64,000 bases of DNA from Oceanobacillus_B kapialis (GTDB taxonomy: Bacteria > Bacillota > Bacilli > Bacillales > Amphibacillaceae), in assembly GCF_042685265.1 (NCBI RefSeq), contig NZ_JBHUMX010000042.1; one strand, 5' to 3'. Positions 1-8,021 of the stretch are shown here, one piece after another (positions within the stretch are counted from its first letter, which is position 1; the number at the start of each line of letters is the position of its first letter). Made by a program: the position numbers and the translations under genes. The notes under the pieces were generated by a model that saw only the letters and a list, made by a program, of their open reading frames with translations, was not told the origin of the DNA and ran no database searches.

Positions 1-600
1 CACTTCACTGAGTTCTTCCGTTGAAAGTTCATCGGAACTTTCCCTTTCTATTTCAGGGATAATTTCCTTTTCCAGTAATTCCTCATACAGTTGATTCGAC
101 TTCTCTATTAAATCGGTGCTGTATTTTTCAATGGATTTTTTCCACACAAAGGTGAACTTATTTGCATTCGCCTCTATCTTCGTACCATCAATAAAAATGG
201 CCTCTTCTTCAATCATCTTCTCTTCCACAAGTTGACAACGAAATAGGACGAAACACTGACGTAATAATTCTTTTACTTCCGGTTGCACACGAAATCGATT
301 AATGGTACGATAACTCGGTTCATAGCCTTGTGCTAACCACATCATACGTACACTGTCTTTGAGTAACCCCTCTATTTTTCTGCCAGAAAAAACCGACTGC
401 GTATAGGCACATAAGATAACCTTCATCATCATCCTTGGATGATATGCAGGGCATCCTGTTTCACGGAAAAACTCCGCAAATGAATCCTCTGGAATACTCT
501 CCACAACATGATTAACTGCGTAGGCTATATCATTTTCTTGAAGTTTCATTTCTAAATCTAAAGGCAAAATGACTTGATTCATGGTATAATGTTTAAACAT
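1..600 (-). CDS. IS1182-family transposase, N-terminal 200 residues (runs off the window)
   Basis: The frame is open from an ATG at 600 to the left edge. The start is MFKHYTMNQVILPLDLEMKL. Next comes the DUF772-type N-terminal region with HPRMMMKVILCAY and GYEPSYRTINRFR, then the beginning of the DDE catalytic part (IFIDGTKIEANANK, whose Asp would be the first catalytic residue). A good Shine-Dalgarno (GGAGGT, 608-613) precedes the ATG. Family members are about 450-500 residues, so less than half is visible. Whether the gene is intact cannot be judged here. Confidence 0.85.
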   Translation of the reverse strand, partial: MFKHYTMNQVILPLDLEMKLQENDIAYAVNHVVESIPEDSFAEFFRETGCPAYHPRMMMKVILCAYTQSVFSGRKIEGLLKDSVRMMWLAQGYEPSYRTINRFRVQPEVKELLRQCFVLFRCQLVEEKMIEEEAIFIDGTKIEANANKFTFVWKKSIEKYSTDLIEKSNQLYEELLEKEIIPEIERESSDELSTEELSEV

Positions 601-660
601 AAGGGATACCTCCGGTTCTGTTTTGGTGTGGTACTTTAACTTTACCAGAAGGTATCCTTT
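601..660 (-). promoter_or_regulatory. Hairpin that would mask the transposase ribosome-binding site
   Basis: Bases 601-611, which include part of the Shine-Dalgarno, are complementary to 650-660 with one G-U pair. An RNA starting outside the element would contain both arms and fold so that the site is paired. An RNA starting inside the loop would not. This is the layout known from IS10-type protection against impinging transcription; the function here is inferred. Confidence 0.5.
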
Positions 661-676
661 TTGCGTACATAAATTC

Positions 677-718
677 AAAAAAAGTGGTGCTCCCCAGAGG
701 GGAAGTACCACTTTTTTA
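677..718. terminator. Bidirectional terminator-like hairpin inside the IS end
   Basis: An inverted repeat (AAAAAAAGTGGT / ACCACTTTTTT with an inner TCCCC/GGGGA stem) is flanked by A and T runs on both strands. It lies just inside the element end and would also stop transcripts coming from the DUF2812 gene, which has no other terminator. Confidence 0.65.
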
Positions 719-744
719 TTTTACCGGGTTTTGTCCCAGCCTCT

Positions 745-1257
745 TCAATTCCGTTTATAAAAATTAATCTTTCGCTTTAACGCGATCAGCATATAAATAT
801 AAAGAATTGCCACGGATACGGAAAGCGCCATGGTGAAAATTTGTAGTGCGTATCCTTTCCATGTGAGCCATCCACTAAGCTGTGATAGCAATAATAAAGC
901 AAATAAAATCAAATAAAATCGCATCATACCCTTATAAGACTCCCTTACAGATTCGTAGTCAGAATAAATTTTCGTGACCGAGTCATTAGAAGCCTCTGTA
1001 CGGAAATAGTGAAATAAATGGATGGAGTGGTTTACATGTTCCCAACCTGCATCCTCATACAGTTGCATATAATCCTCTGTTGCCAGTCTCTGAAAATCTA
1101 TCTGATAAACGAACGCTTTGTTGGGATCTTCTTCAAACGTGTAAAATCCCAGCTTGTATTTCTTCATATGAAGCCCTTTTGCAGACATCTCTGTGAGCCA
1201 TTGTTCTTCTTTTTCCAATCCAGAAGCAAGGAATAATCGAAATTTCTTAATGGCCAT
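745..1257 (-). CDS. DUF2812 domain membrane protein
   Basis: The protein is about 170 residues. The N-terminal soluble part (MAIKKFRLFLASGLEKEEQW, then GLHMKKYKLGFYTFEEDPNKA) matches the DUF2812 pattern. Two hydrophobic segments follow near the C-terminus, consistent with membrane anchoring. I chose the ATG at 1257 rather than the longer frame because GGAGG lies just upstream, inside the 3' end of the PadR gene. The overlap with padR implies translational coupling. PadR-DUF2812 pairs are common in Firmicutes and are thought to respond to membrane or envelope conditions, but the function is unknown. The stop codon lies one or two bases from the IS end, so a few C-terminal residues could have been lost. 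Confidence 0.75.
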   Translation of the reverse strand: MAIKKFRLFLASGLEKEEQWLTEMSAKGLHMKKYKLGFYTFEEDPNKAFVYQIDFQRLATEDYMQLYEDAGWEHVNHSIHLFHYFRTEASNDSVTKIYSDYESVRESYKGMMRFYLILFALLLLSQLSGWLTWKGYALQIFTMALSVSVAILYIYMLIALKRKINFYKRN

Positions 1258-1591
1258 CTTTCTCAACCTCCAGCTTTTCAATGATACCCTTGGCATTTGC
1301 TACCAAAGATGATAATCTTCCATATTCGAGTCGCAAAACCTGCATTCCGAGATCTGTTAAGGCATAATATTTTCTGCGTTCGTCCTCTTGCACAGTCACC
1401 TTCTGGATCACATGCTGTTTTTCTAACTTTCCTAAAGCACCATATAAAGTCCCCGGTCCCATCCTCACTTCACCTTGGCTAATTTCCTCAACATCTTGCA
1501 TAATGCCATAGCCATGACGTACTTTTCGAAGTGATAGTAATATATAATACGTTGCCTGGGATAATGGTAAAAAGTCTTCCGGTTGCTTCAT
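1247..1591 (-). CDS. PadR-family transcriptional regulator
   Basis: The protein is 114 residues, the usual size of the short PadR subfamily. It has a winged-helix pattern: ATYYILLSLRKVRHGYGIMQ, then MGPGTLYGALGKLEKQHVI (recognition helix and wing) and a C-terminal dimerisation helix. It is the first gene of a two-gene operon with the overlapping DUF2812 membrane protein. A SigA promoter and palindromes overlapping its -10 lie directly upstream, so autorepression is likely. The ligand is unknown. Confidence 0.88.
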   Translation of the reverse strand: MKQPEDFLPLSQATYYILLSLRKVRHGYGIMQDVEEISQGEVRMGPGTLYGALGKLEKQHVIQKVTVQEDERRKYYALTDLGMQVLRLEYGRLSSLVANAKGIIEKLEVEKDGH

Positions 1592-1604
1592 GCATTCACC
1601 TCAT

Positions 1605-1664
1605 TACATCGTTGGTCGATGTATCGTATATCGATATAATAGCACGGAAATTGGTTTCCTTCAA
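1605..1664 (-). promoter_or_regulatory. padR promoter with overlapping palindromic operators
   Basis: On the minus strand, -35 TTGAAG (1659-1664) and -10 TATTAT (1636-1641) are 17 bp apart. A perfect 12-bp palindrome TATATCGATATA (1627-1638) overlaps the -10. A second inverted repeat TACATCG-N5-CGATGTA (1605-1623) lies between the promoter and the start codon. Placement suggests PadR autoregulation. Confidence 0.65.
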
Positions 1665-1685
1665 GCCTAAAAAACACCCAAAAAC

Positions 1686-1712
1686 AAAAAGCCCGGTTTT
1701 CCCGGACTTTTT
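1686..1712 (-). terminator. Terminator of the cyd operon
   Basis: The hairpin AAAAAG-C-CCGG / CCGG-A-CTTTTT lies just past the cydC stop codon and has a run of Ts on the minus strand. Confidence 0.8.
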
Positions 1713-1718
1713 GCCTAG

Positions 1719-3428
1719 CTATAATAAATGCTTCTCAATTTCCTTCATCTCGTAAAAATATCCTTTTTTCTCCATAAGCGTTTCATAAGAACCTGACTCC
1801 ACGATTTGTCCATGCTCCATTACAATAATTTGGCCCATTTTTTCCATGCCTGCCAAGCGGTGACTGACTAAGATTAGCGTATCGTTTTTTGCCTGCTGCA
1901 AGATTTGTTCATGGATTGATTTCTCTGTAAGTGCATCAACAGAAGATGTAGGCTCATCCAAAAGCCATAGTCGCCCTTTTTTTAATAACGCTCTTGCAAT
2001 CGCAAGCCGTTGCTTTTCTCCGCCAGAAAGATTAGCACCTTTTTCCAGTACATGATCTTCCAAGGAAAACCTATCTAACATCACCTTCTGCAATGCCTCC
2101 TGAAGCTGCGCATCTGTTAGGCCATCTCCAGCTAATAATAGATTATCTCTAATCGTGCCAAAGAAGAAGTGATTTTCTTGAAGGACAACATTGGATAACT
2201 CCCACAGGGTTTCCTTTTCGGCGGAAGCTAAGGAAACGCCATTTAGCTGAATGTCCCCTTCCTTTGGTTCGTAAAGCTTTAATAAAATCTGTAGGATCGT
2301 TGATTTTCCAGAACCGCTTGGGCCAACAATCGCTGTTTTGCTCCCCTTGTCCAGCTCTAACGAAACATTTTTCAAGGTTGGTCGCCACTCTCCTTCGAAA
2401 GAGAAGGTCACATTGTTCATACTGACGGATGGCACCTCATCAGGGAGAGGGATAAGATCCTCACGGTCAGGTTTTGCATCCCCTTTTACAACTTGAAATA
2501 ATCTTCTAGCTGCTCGTTGATTGTCATGATAGTAGATCGGAAATGCGGCCATTGGGGATGCATCTTCAAAAACTGTGATCGAAATCATCACAAGCATTGC
2601 CAGGAATAGTCCCTCGAGGCTTCCGTTCGCTACCAAATAAACACCAAGCCCAAGCACCAATGCTGTAATGACATGGGAGACAAGCGTATTTAACGACTGG
2701 CTAAACAGTTTATTAATCCCTTCTATTTTTTGTTCCTCAATGTATTGATCAGACGCATGTAGTAACTCGGTTTCTCTTTTGTCCAGCTGCTGATATATCT
2801 TTAGATCGCGAAATCCATAAAGATATTCGGTCACTTCTGTTGAAAGATCGGCTCGACTTTTCCGTACATCTTCATCAATACCTCGCTGTTTCACAGCAAA
2901 AATCGCCGGTACCACCAATCCTGTAAGAAGGAGTCCTATGAATAAGACAACTGCTGCATAAATAGAGAAAAATGTCGTAAAAAATATGGTACTTAAAAAG
3001 ACCATCACAAGCACGATGGGTGGATAAAACACACGCAAAAAGAAATTTTGCAGGCTTTCAATATCACCAACTATTCTTGCCAACAGATCTCCGCTACGGT
3101 ATTTTTGAAATATTCCTGGAGCAAGGGGTTCTATCCTTTCAAAGAAAGAAACTCGTAAATTACTTAAAATCGTGAACGTGGCACGGTGTGAAAAGTATCG
3201 TTCTGCATAACGCGTCAGTGCCCTTGTAAAACCTAATAACTTAACAGTAGAAGTTAAGACTATTAAGGCATACAAAGGTGGGGCAAGGGCAGCCTTGGAT
3301 ATTAAATAACCACTTGCTGCAAACAAACCAACACCGGCAATTCCAGCAATAAAACCGACTAAAATGGAGAGAAGGATGTCTTTTTTCTCAAGCATCATTA
3401 ATTTCGTTACAATAGCTAGGTCCTTCAT
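1719..3428 (-). CDS. cydC: Thiol reductant ABC exporter subunit CydC
   Basis: This 569-residue half-transporter has an N-terminal six-helix membrane domain and a C-terminal ATPase. Walker A is GPSGSGKST, the signature is LSGGEKQRLAIARALL, Walker B is LWLLDEPTSSVD, and the switch His is in LVSHRLAG. CydC pairs with CydD to export cysteine/glutathione, which is needed to assemble cytochrome bd haems. The LEKGANLSGGE context and the gene order after cydD support CydC rather than CydD. It is the last gene of cydA-cydB-cydD-cydC, its start abuts the cydD stop, and a terminator follows at 1686-1712. The length is normal. Confidence 0.92.
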   Translation of the reverse strand: MKDLAIVTKLMMLEKKDILLSILVGFIAGIAGVGLFAASGYLISKAALAPPLYALIVLTSTVKLLGFTRALTRYAERYFSHRATFTILSNLRVSFFERIEPLAPGIFQKYRSGDLLARIVGDIESLQNFFLRVFYPPIVLVMVFLSTIFFTTFFSIYAAVVLFIGLLLTGLVVPAIFAVKQRGIDEDVRKSRADLSTEVTEYLYGFRDLKIYQQLDKRETELLHASDQYIEEQKIEGINKLFSQSLNTLVSHVITALVLGLGVYLVANGSLEGLFLAMLVMISITVFEDASPMAAFPIYYHDNQRAARRLFQVVKGDAKPDREDLIPLPDEVPSVSMNNVTFSFEGEWRPTLKNVSLELDKGSKTAIVGPSGSGKSTILQILLKLYEPKEGDIQLNGVSLASAEKETLWELSNVVLQENHFFFGTIRDNLLLAGDGLTDAQLQEALQKVMLDRFSLEDHVLEKGANLSGGEKQRLAIARALLKKGRLWLLDEPTSSVDALTEKSIHEQILQQAKNDTLILVSHRLAGMEKMGQIIVMEHGQIVESGSYETLMEKKGYFYEMKEIEKHLL

Positions 3429-5158
3429 TAAGCTGTCCCTCCTTGCTGTACGGATACCATGTCGGCATATGCCGGTAGATTTGCAACAAGTTCGGTATGT
3501 GTTCCTTTGCCCGCCATCTTCCCATCTTCTAAGAAAATAATTAGATCGGCATTTTTAATGGTATGCAGTCGATGCGCCACTGTAATAATGGTGGCATTTT
3601 TTGATAGCGTTTCGATAGACTTTTGCAAAATACGCTCTGTTTTAAGGTCGAGTCCTGTTGTTGGTTCGTCAAACAGGATAAGAGAAGGCTGTTTCAAGAA
3701 TGCTCTGGCCAATGCTAGCCGCTGTTTTTCTCCCCCTGAAAGACCTCTTCCCGCCTCGCCAACAGGTGTATCCAGCCCTTTTTCAAGTGACTGCACAAGC
3801 TCTAGGAGTCCAGCTTGCTCTGCCGCGGTTTGAATGTCCTCTCTGGATGCTGGATCGGTTGCTCCAATGGCGATGTTTTCAGCAACCGTCCCAGAAAAAA
3901 TATAAGGATGCTGCGATATATAACTTAATTTGTTGAACCATTGCTCTTCCTGATAATCATGTAAAGAGTTCTCATCCGCCTTTATTTCACCACTAGAAAT
4001 TGGTAGAAGTCCCGCCAGTAAGTGCAGTAAAGTCGATTTCCCTGAACCACTTTTACCCACAATAGCAATCGAAGCATATGCTGGAATGGTTGCTTCAATG
4101 TTAGATAAGGAAAATTGTGTATCCCCATAGCTAAAACCTAGCTTTTGCAATTCCAATTGTGGTGGCTTCCCTTCAGAAGAGAACTCCTTTTCTCCCCATG
4201 TAACCACCTTGTCTTCTTCCTCTAGTTCTGCTGCTACTTTTTTCGCTGCTCCAATACTGCTTTGTCCATTATGAAAGGCGCTTCCTAATTCTTTTAAAGA
4301 TGTGTAGTATTCTGGTGCAAGGATCAAAATTAGAAAACCTACGAAAAACGTAATACCGTCGAACAAAATAAGCTGTAACGCGATTTCTAACGCTATGATA
4401 CCTATACTCAGCATGGAAATAAGCTCAAGCATAAAAGAAGAAGTAAACGCTACCTTTAAAATTTCCATGGTTGCATCACGAAATCCTAAGCTGCTTTTTT
4501 CAATGGTTTGTTTTTGTTTTTTGGCCCGCCCAAAAAGCTTCAGGGTCGTTAATCCTTGCAATGTATCCAAAAACCCACCGGAAAAGGATGCAAGCTTATC
4601 CAGCTGTTCCTCCGATTTTTTCTGTGTCTGCATCCCAATAATAATCATAAAAATTGGGATGAAGGGTGATGTAATAAGCATAATGAGCCCGGAGTTCAGG
4701 TGCTGCGTGAAAACAACAATAAGTATAAGCAATGGGATTAGACTTGATTGGATGACCTGTGGAATATAAGAACTAAAATAGTTTTCCACTTCATCAACAG
4801 CGTCCATTAAAAGACTTACCTTTCCACCTGACTGGCCTGTGATCGACGCCTGGACTGGTGTTACTTTATATTGGTGAAGCAAGGCATGACGAAACTCTGC
4901 TTTGGCCTGCGCCCCCATTTTGACGCCAGTCCGTCCACTTAAATAGGTTGAACCAGTTCGAAAAAGTAAAACCAATAAAAGGATGCCCAGTAAAGAGAGT
5001 ACATCTTGCAAATCGGCATCTCCCAAAAAGGCATCTTCAATTATCGTGACAAGAAGATACGCCTGAGCAATAATCATCGTACCGGCTATAAACGCAAAAA
5101 ATACCAGTAAGGCCATTCGTTTGTTTTGTTGTTTTATCATGTCTTTTAACATCTTCAT
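3428..5158 (-). CDS. cydD: Thiol reductant ABC exporter subunit CydD
   Basis: The protein is about 576 residues, with an ABC exporter membrane domain (MKMLKDMIKQQNKRMALLVF onward) and an ATPase containing GKSGSGKST, RGLSGGEKQRLALARAFL and LILFDEPTTGLD. It is the partner of CydC in the heterodimeric cysteine/glutathione exporter that maintains cytochrome bd. The frame can start at TTG 5173, but I prefer the ATG at 5158 because GGAGAT lies 9 bases upstream. It follows cydB by about 20 bases and abuts cydC. In older B. subtilis naming this gene would be called cydC; the two names are swapped in some databases. Confidence 0.9.
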   Translation of the reverse strand: MKMLKDMIKQQNKRMALLVFFAFIAGTMIIAQAYLLVTIIEDAFLGDADLQDVLSLLGILLLVLLFRTGSTYLSGRTGVKMGAQAKAEFRHALLHQYKVTPVQASITGQSGGKVSLLMDAVDEVENYFSSYIPQVIQSSLIPLLILIVVFTQHLNSGLIMLITSPFIPIFMIIIGMQTQKKSEEQLDKLASFSGGFLDTLQGLTTLKLFGRAKKQKQTIEKSSLGFRDATMEILKVAFTSSFMLELISMLSIGIIALEIALQLILFDGITFFVGFLILILAPEYYTSLKELGSAFHNGQSSIGAAKKVAAELEEEDKVVTWGEKEFSSEGKPPQLELQKLGFSYGDTQFSLSNIEATIPAYASIAIVGKSGSGKSTLLHLLAGLLPISSGEIKADENSLHDYQEEQWFNKLSYISQHPYIFSGTVAENIAIGATDPASREDIQTAAEQAGLLELVQSLEKGLDTPVGEAGRGLSGGEKQRLALARAFLKQPSLILFDEPTTGLDLKTERILQKSIETLSKNATIITVAHRLHTIKNADLIIFLEDGKMAGKGTHTELVANLPAYADMVSVQQGGTA

Positions 5159-5180
5159 ATGGCGTATCTCCAATCGGAGC

Positions 5181-6194
5181 TTATTTTTTCCCTTTTACAT
5201 AATCGGCGTTAAACAGGAACAATCTCATTAATAGAATTAATGAAGGAATTAATAGGAGAAGTCCTGCGATAAAAACGATGATGAGTGCAATTGCTGTAGA
5301 TTCATAGGTAACACTGTCATAGATATTTATATATGGATACAAAAGATATGGCAGATGGCTTGCACCATACCCAAAGAATGCAAAGAAAAATTGCAGCATA
5401 ACGCTAATAAATCCCCATCCATAGTATTTCCCGATATAGATAAGCCACATTGCAATCATAAAGAATCCAACCGACAAGCCAAACATCCACCATAAATCGA
5501 GCATATTATCATAATGTCTCTCATTATGTTGCCCTAGTGCAATAAATGTCGTAAGGGAGGCAACAATTGTAGGTGTAGCCCAGAACAGGGCGTATTTTCT
5601 AACAAGTTGTAATGCATTTTGGTCATCTGCGCGTGCTGCATAATAAGTAAGAAAGGTTGCACTGATATAAAGCACGGAAACCAATGCCAAAAATACAACA
5701 CTCCAAGAATAGGGACTTGTGAATAACGCCAGATAGTCAAGTGTTATCGTGCCCCCACTTTCTGAAATAAATCCACCCTCTGATAATGTCATTGCTGTAG
5801 ACAGCGATGCTGGGATCAGCAATCCGGTTGCTCCATATAAAAACATATATACATTACTCTGCTTGGAGCCGTAATTTTCAAACGCGTAAAACGAACCACG
5901 AATCGCTAACAGAATAATGGCGATACTCCCAGGCACAAGAAGAGCTGTTCCGTAATAGTATGCCGAATCTGGAAAGAAACCAACAATCCCGACAAAGAAG
6001 AAAACAAAGAAGACATTGGTTACCTCCCAAACCGGAGAGAGATAGCGCGAAATTAGCTGGTTAATAATATGGTCATTTCCTGTAATTTTTGCATAGTAGG
6101 CAAAAAAGCCAGCACCAAAGTCAACAGATGCTACGATTAGGTATCCGTACAAAAATATCCATAATACGGTAATCCCAATTAGTTCATAGCTCAT
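5181..6194 (-). CDS. cydB: Cytochrome bd ubiquinol/menaquinol oxidase subunit II
   Basis: This 337-residue integral membrane protein has about eight or nine hydrophobic segments. The typical start region is GITVLWIFLYGYLIVASVDFGAGFFAYYA, cited here by its key parts VDFGAG and PVWEVTNVFFVFF. It forms the oxidase with CydA, which carries the haems. Its ATG overlaps the cydA stop by four bases (ATGA), indicating coupling, and cydD follows closely. Length and order are normal for Bacillaceae. Confidence 0.92.
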   Translation of the reverse strand: MSYELIGITVLWIFLYGYLIVASVDFGAGFFAYYAKITGNDHIINQLISRYLSPVWEVTNVFFVFFFVGIVGFFPDSAYYYGTALLVPGSIAIILLAIRGSFYAFENYGSKQSNVYMFLYGATGLLIPASLSTAMTLSEGGFISESGGTITLDYLALFTSPYSWSVVFLALVSVLYISATFLTYYAARADDQNALQLVRKYALFWATPTIVASLTTFIALGQHNERHYDNMLDLWWMFGLSVGFFMIAMWLIYIGKYYGWGFISVMLQFFFAFFGYGASHLPYLLYPYINIYDSVTYESTAIALIIVFIAGLLLLIPSLILLMRLFLFNADYVKGKK

Positions 6195-7543
6195 TCTTTA
6201 TCCCCCTCTTCAATAGTCGGGTACTTTTTCTCCAACTCTTCCTCTGCAGGTTTCCCTTTAAACAGTTTACGAAGTACAATGACACATAAGGTACCGAGTA
6301 CAATATAAAGAGCCAGGAAGAAAAAGAACATAAGGTCGATATGTGGCGATGTAGTTGCAGCTTCGTCTACGGTCATGTAGCCACGTAAGATCCATGGCTG
6401 CCTGCCCACTTCTGCATAAATCCACCCGAATTCAACTGCGAGCATCGCAAGTGGACCTGTTAAGAATAGTAACCCAACTATCCATTTATTATGGACGTCC
6501 CATCTTTTAACCCTGTTAACGATAATGTAAAATAAGGAAACAGCGATTAAGAACATCCCGATCGATACCATAAAGTCAAACATATAGTGCACCCAAAGCG
6601 GAGGTCTTTCATCTTCTGGAAATTCTTCTAGCCCTGTTACTTCACTTTCAAAATCTCCGTGCGCCAGGAAGCTTAGAAGACCTGGGAGACGTATTGCTCC
6701 AACCGGTGTGTCTTGATCATTCAACCATCCAAAGAGCACCAGATCTGCTCCTTCTTCAGTCTCAAAATGCCATTCTGCTGCTGCCAATTTTTCCGGCTGG
6801 TGCTCTGCAAGGAATTTTGCAGAAATATCGCCAGCAATCGCAGTAAGAATAGAAAAAACAAATACGAGCATCATCGTCAATTTCAGTGCTTTTTTATGAT
6901 ATTCAGAGTTCTTTTTCTTAAGTAGACTAAACGCTGCAATGGAAGCAAGAATTGCTGCCACAGTTAGATAAGAAGAACTCAATACGTGAAATACTTTAGA
7001 GGTGGTAGCCGGATTAAACATTGCTTCAATAGGGTTAACACTTGTAAATTGCCCGTCTTCCATCGTAAACCCATCTGGCGTGTTCATAAAAGCATTCACG
7101 GTTGTAATAAAGAAGGCCGACAAGGCTCCCCCAATAACAACTGGTATAGAAAACCACCAATGTGTAAGTGGATTTTTAAAACGATCCCATGTATATAGAT
7201 AAATTCCTAAAAAGATTGCCTCAAAGAAAAAAGCAAATACTTCCATAAACAAAGGAAGGCTAATAACATTACCAGCAAGCTGCATAAAATTAGGCCATAC
7301 TAAAGATAACTGCAATCCGATCGCAGTTCCTGTTACTACCCCTACCGCTACCGTAATGACAAAACCTCGCGTCCACCGTCTCGCCAGCATACGATAATGC
7401 ACATCATTCTTTTTAATTCCAATAAATTCGGCAATGCAAATAAGTAGCGGAACACCAACGCCTAGTGTGGCAAAGATAATATGAAACACTAACGTCATTG
7501 CCGTAATCAATCGGCTCATCAAAACCGGATCCAACTCGAACAT
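6191..7543 (-). CDS. cydA: Cytochrome bd menaquinol oxidase subunit I
   Basis: CydA (450 residues) oxidises quinol and reduces oxygen at haems b558, b595 and d in the cytoplasmic membrane. A conserved N-terminal His (LVFHIIF, residue 21) corresponds to the b595/d ligand. The GRQPW motif is present (EVGRQPWILRG), and the Q-loop is short, as in Bacillus-type enzymes. GGGAGG precedes the ATG. It heads a four-gene operon with cydB, cydD and cydC. High oxygen affinity suggests a role under low aeration beside the aa3 menaquinol oxidase at 13.9-17.8 kb. Confidence 0.95.
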   Translation of the reverse strand: MFELDPVLMSRLITAMTLVFHIIFATLGVGVPLLICIAEFIGIKKNDVHYRMLARRWTRGFVITVAVGVVTGTAIGLQLSLVWPNFMQLAGNVISLPLFMEVFAFFFEAIFLGIYLYTWDRFKNPLTHWWFSIPVVIGGALSAFFITTVNAFMNTPDGFTMEDGQFTSVNPIEAMFNPATTSKVFHVLSSSYLTVAAILASIAAFSLLKKKNSEYHKKALKLTMMLVFVFSILTAIAGDISAKFLAEHQPEKLAAAEWHFETEEGADLVLFGWLNDQDTPVGAIRLPGLLSFLAHGDFESEVTGLEEFPEDERPPLWVHYMFDFMVSIGMFLIAVSLFYIIVNRVKRWDVHNKWIVGLLFLTGPLAMLAVEFGWIYAEVGRQPWILRGYMTVDEAATTSPHIDLMFFFFLALYIVLGTLCVIVLRKLFKGKPAEEELEKKYPTIEEGDKE

Positions 7544-7579
7544 TCATAAACCTCCCTGTTTTTATGATAAACCAAGACT

Positions 7580-7597
7580 TTGTTCAGTACTGATCAA
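7580..7597. promoter_or_regulatory. Inverted repeat in the cydA leader
   Basis: The imperfect palindrome TTGTTCAGTACTGATCAA has arms TTG-N-TCAG and CTGA-N-CAA. It lies 37-54 bases upstream of the cydA ATG, where an operator could sit. It resembles but does not match the Rex consensus (TTGTGAA-N4-TTCACAA). The regulator is unknown. Confidence 0.35.
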
Positions 7598-7892
7598 TCT
7601 TTTCTCTATTTAAAAGCTCACAAGCAAAAAAGCCAGCAAGTAAGCATGGAATATTAAGTTTTTATAGCGTACCACTATATTATAACGCGATTACCTAATT
7701 TATTGTGGCTACACCATTGACAATTAAATGACATTCCTCAACCCATGCTGACGAGCTGTTTTTATTTTTAACCATGTACCCTATTCTCATACACTTTACA
7801 CGTGAACAATGGTCGACCTGACTTTTATAAGTAGCTTGCGAGGCCCAACTAGGTGAAATGGTACCATACCGCGTTCTCCTCCGATAATTACC
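7598..7892. other. Intergenic stretch between divergent cydA and prfC
   Basis: I see no convincing gene. An 86-codon minus-strand frame at 7695-7955 has no ribosome-binding site and no recognisable motif. A TATAAT on the minus strand near 7678-7683 may be the cydA -10, but no good -35 accompanies it. Confidence 0.5.
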
Positions 7893-7922
7893 TTGTGGAA
7901 CGAAGTCCAATTTTGCTATGAT
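7893..7922 (+). promoter_or_regulatory. prfC promoter
   Basis: -35 TTGTGG (7893-7898) and -10 TATGAT (7917-7922) are separated by 18 bp. The predicted transcript begins near 7929, giving a leader of about 93 nt before the prfC ATG. Confidence 0.55.
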
Positions 7923-7938
7923 AGATAAAGAATTAATT

Positions 7939-8021
7939 AAAGGAGAATCATCCAATGTAAAAATCCCTTACGACAACCGAACAGTTACTAGAAAATTATA
8001 GAAAAGAAGGGATTTTATTTT
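7939..8021 (+). promoter_or_regulatory. prfC leader: start-stop element (AUG-UAA) plus RBS-sequestering hairpin
   Basis: The leader has a complete Shine-Dalgarno AGGAG (7941-7945), then 9 nt, then ATG directly followed by TAA (7955-7960). The stop codon abuts AAAATCCCTT (7960-7969), which is perfectly complementary to AAGGGATTTT (8007-8016), the segment holding the prfC Shine-Dalgarno. A ribosome paused on AUG-UAA would cover the upstream arm and free the prfC site. Release factor 3 acts at termination, so the gene product could sense the pause. The elements are seen directly; the feedback model is inference. Confidence 0.6.

Larger units (their letters stand above)
1..743 (-). mobile_element. 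IS1182-family insertion sequence, 5' end
   Basis: This is the transposase-proximal end of an insertion sequence whose other end lies outside the window. It holds an N-terminal transposase fragment on the minus strand, a ribosome-binding-site hairpin, an outward hairpin, and what looks like the terminal repeat near 728-743. Read from the outside on the minus strand the end begins GAGGCTGGGACAAAAC, a terminus I recall from IS1182-type elements of Gram-positive bacteria. The exact boundary is inferred, because the other end and the target duplication cannot be seen. Confidence 0.75.

Noticed and set aside
3459..4769. Plus-strand frames opposite cydD
   Set aside because: They are shadows of the conserved cydD coding frame.
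7580..7720. Rex-binding sites before cydA
   Set aside because: Two sequences (TTGTTCAGTACTGATCAA and TTGTGGCTACACCATTGACAA) recall the consensus but neither matches both half sites; only the first is listed, as an unassigned inverted repeat.
7851..7885. T-box-like sequence (GGTGAAATGGTACC then CCGCG) upstream of prfC
   Set aside because: The T-box core is not matched, there is no specifier stem or terminator, and it lies upstream of the apparent prfC promoter.
7695..7955. 86-codon minus-strand frame between cydA and prfC
   Set aside because: No ribosome-binding site, no motif, and it overlaps the prfC promoter and start-stop leader.
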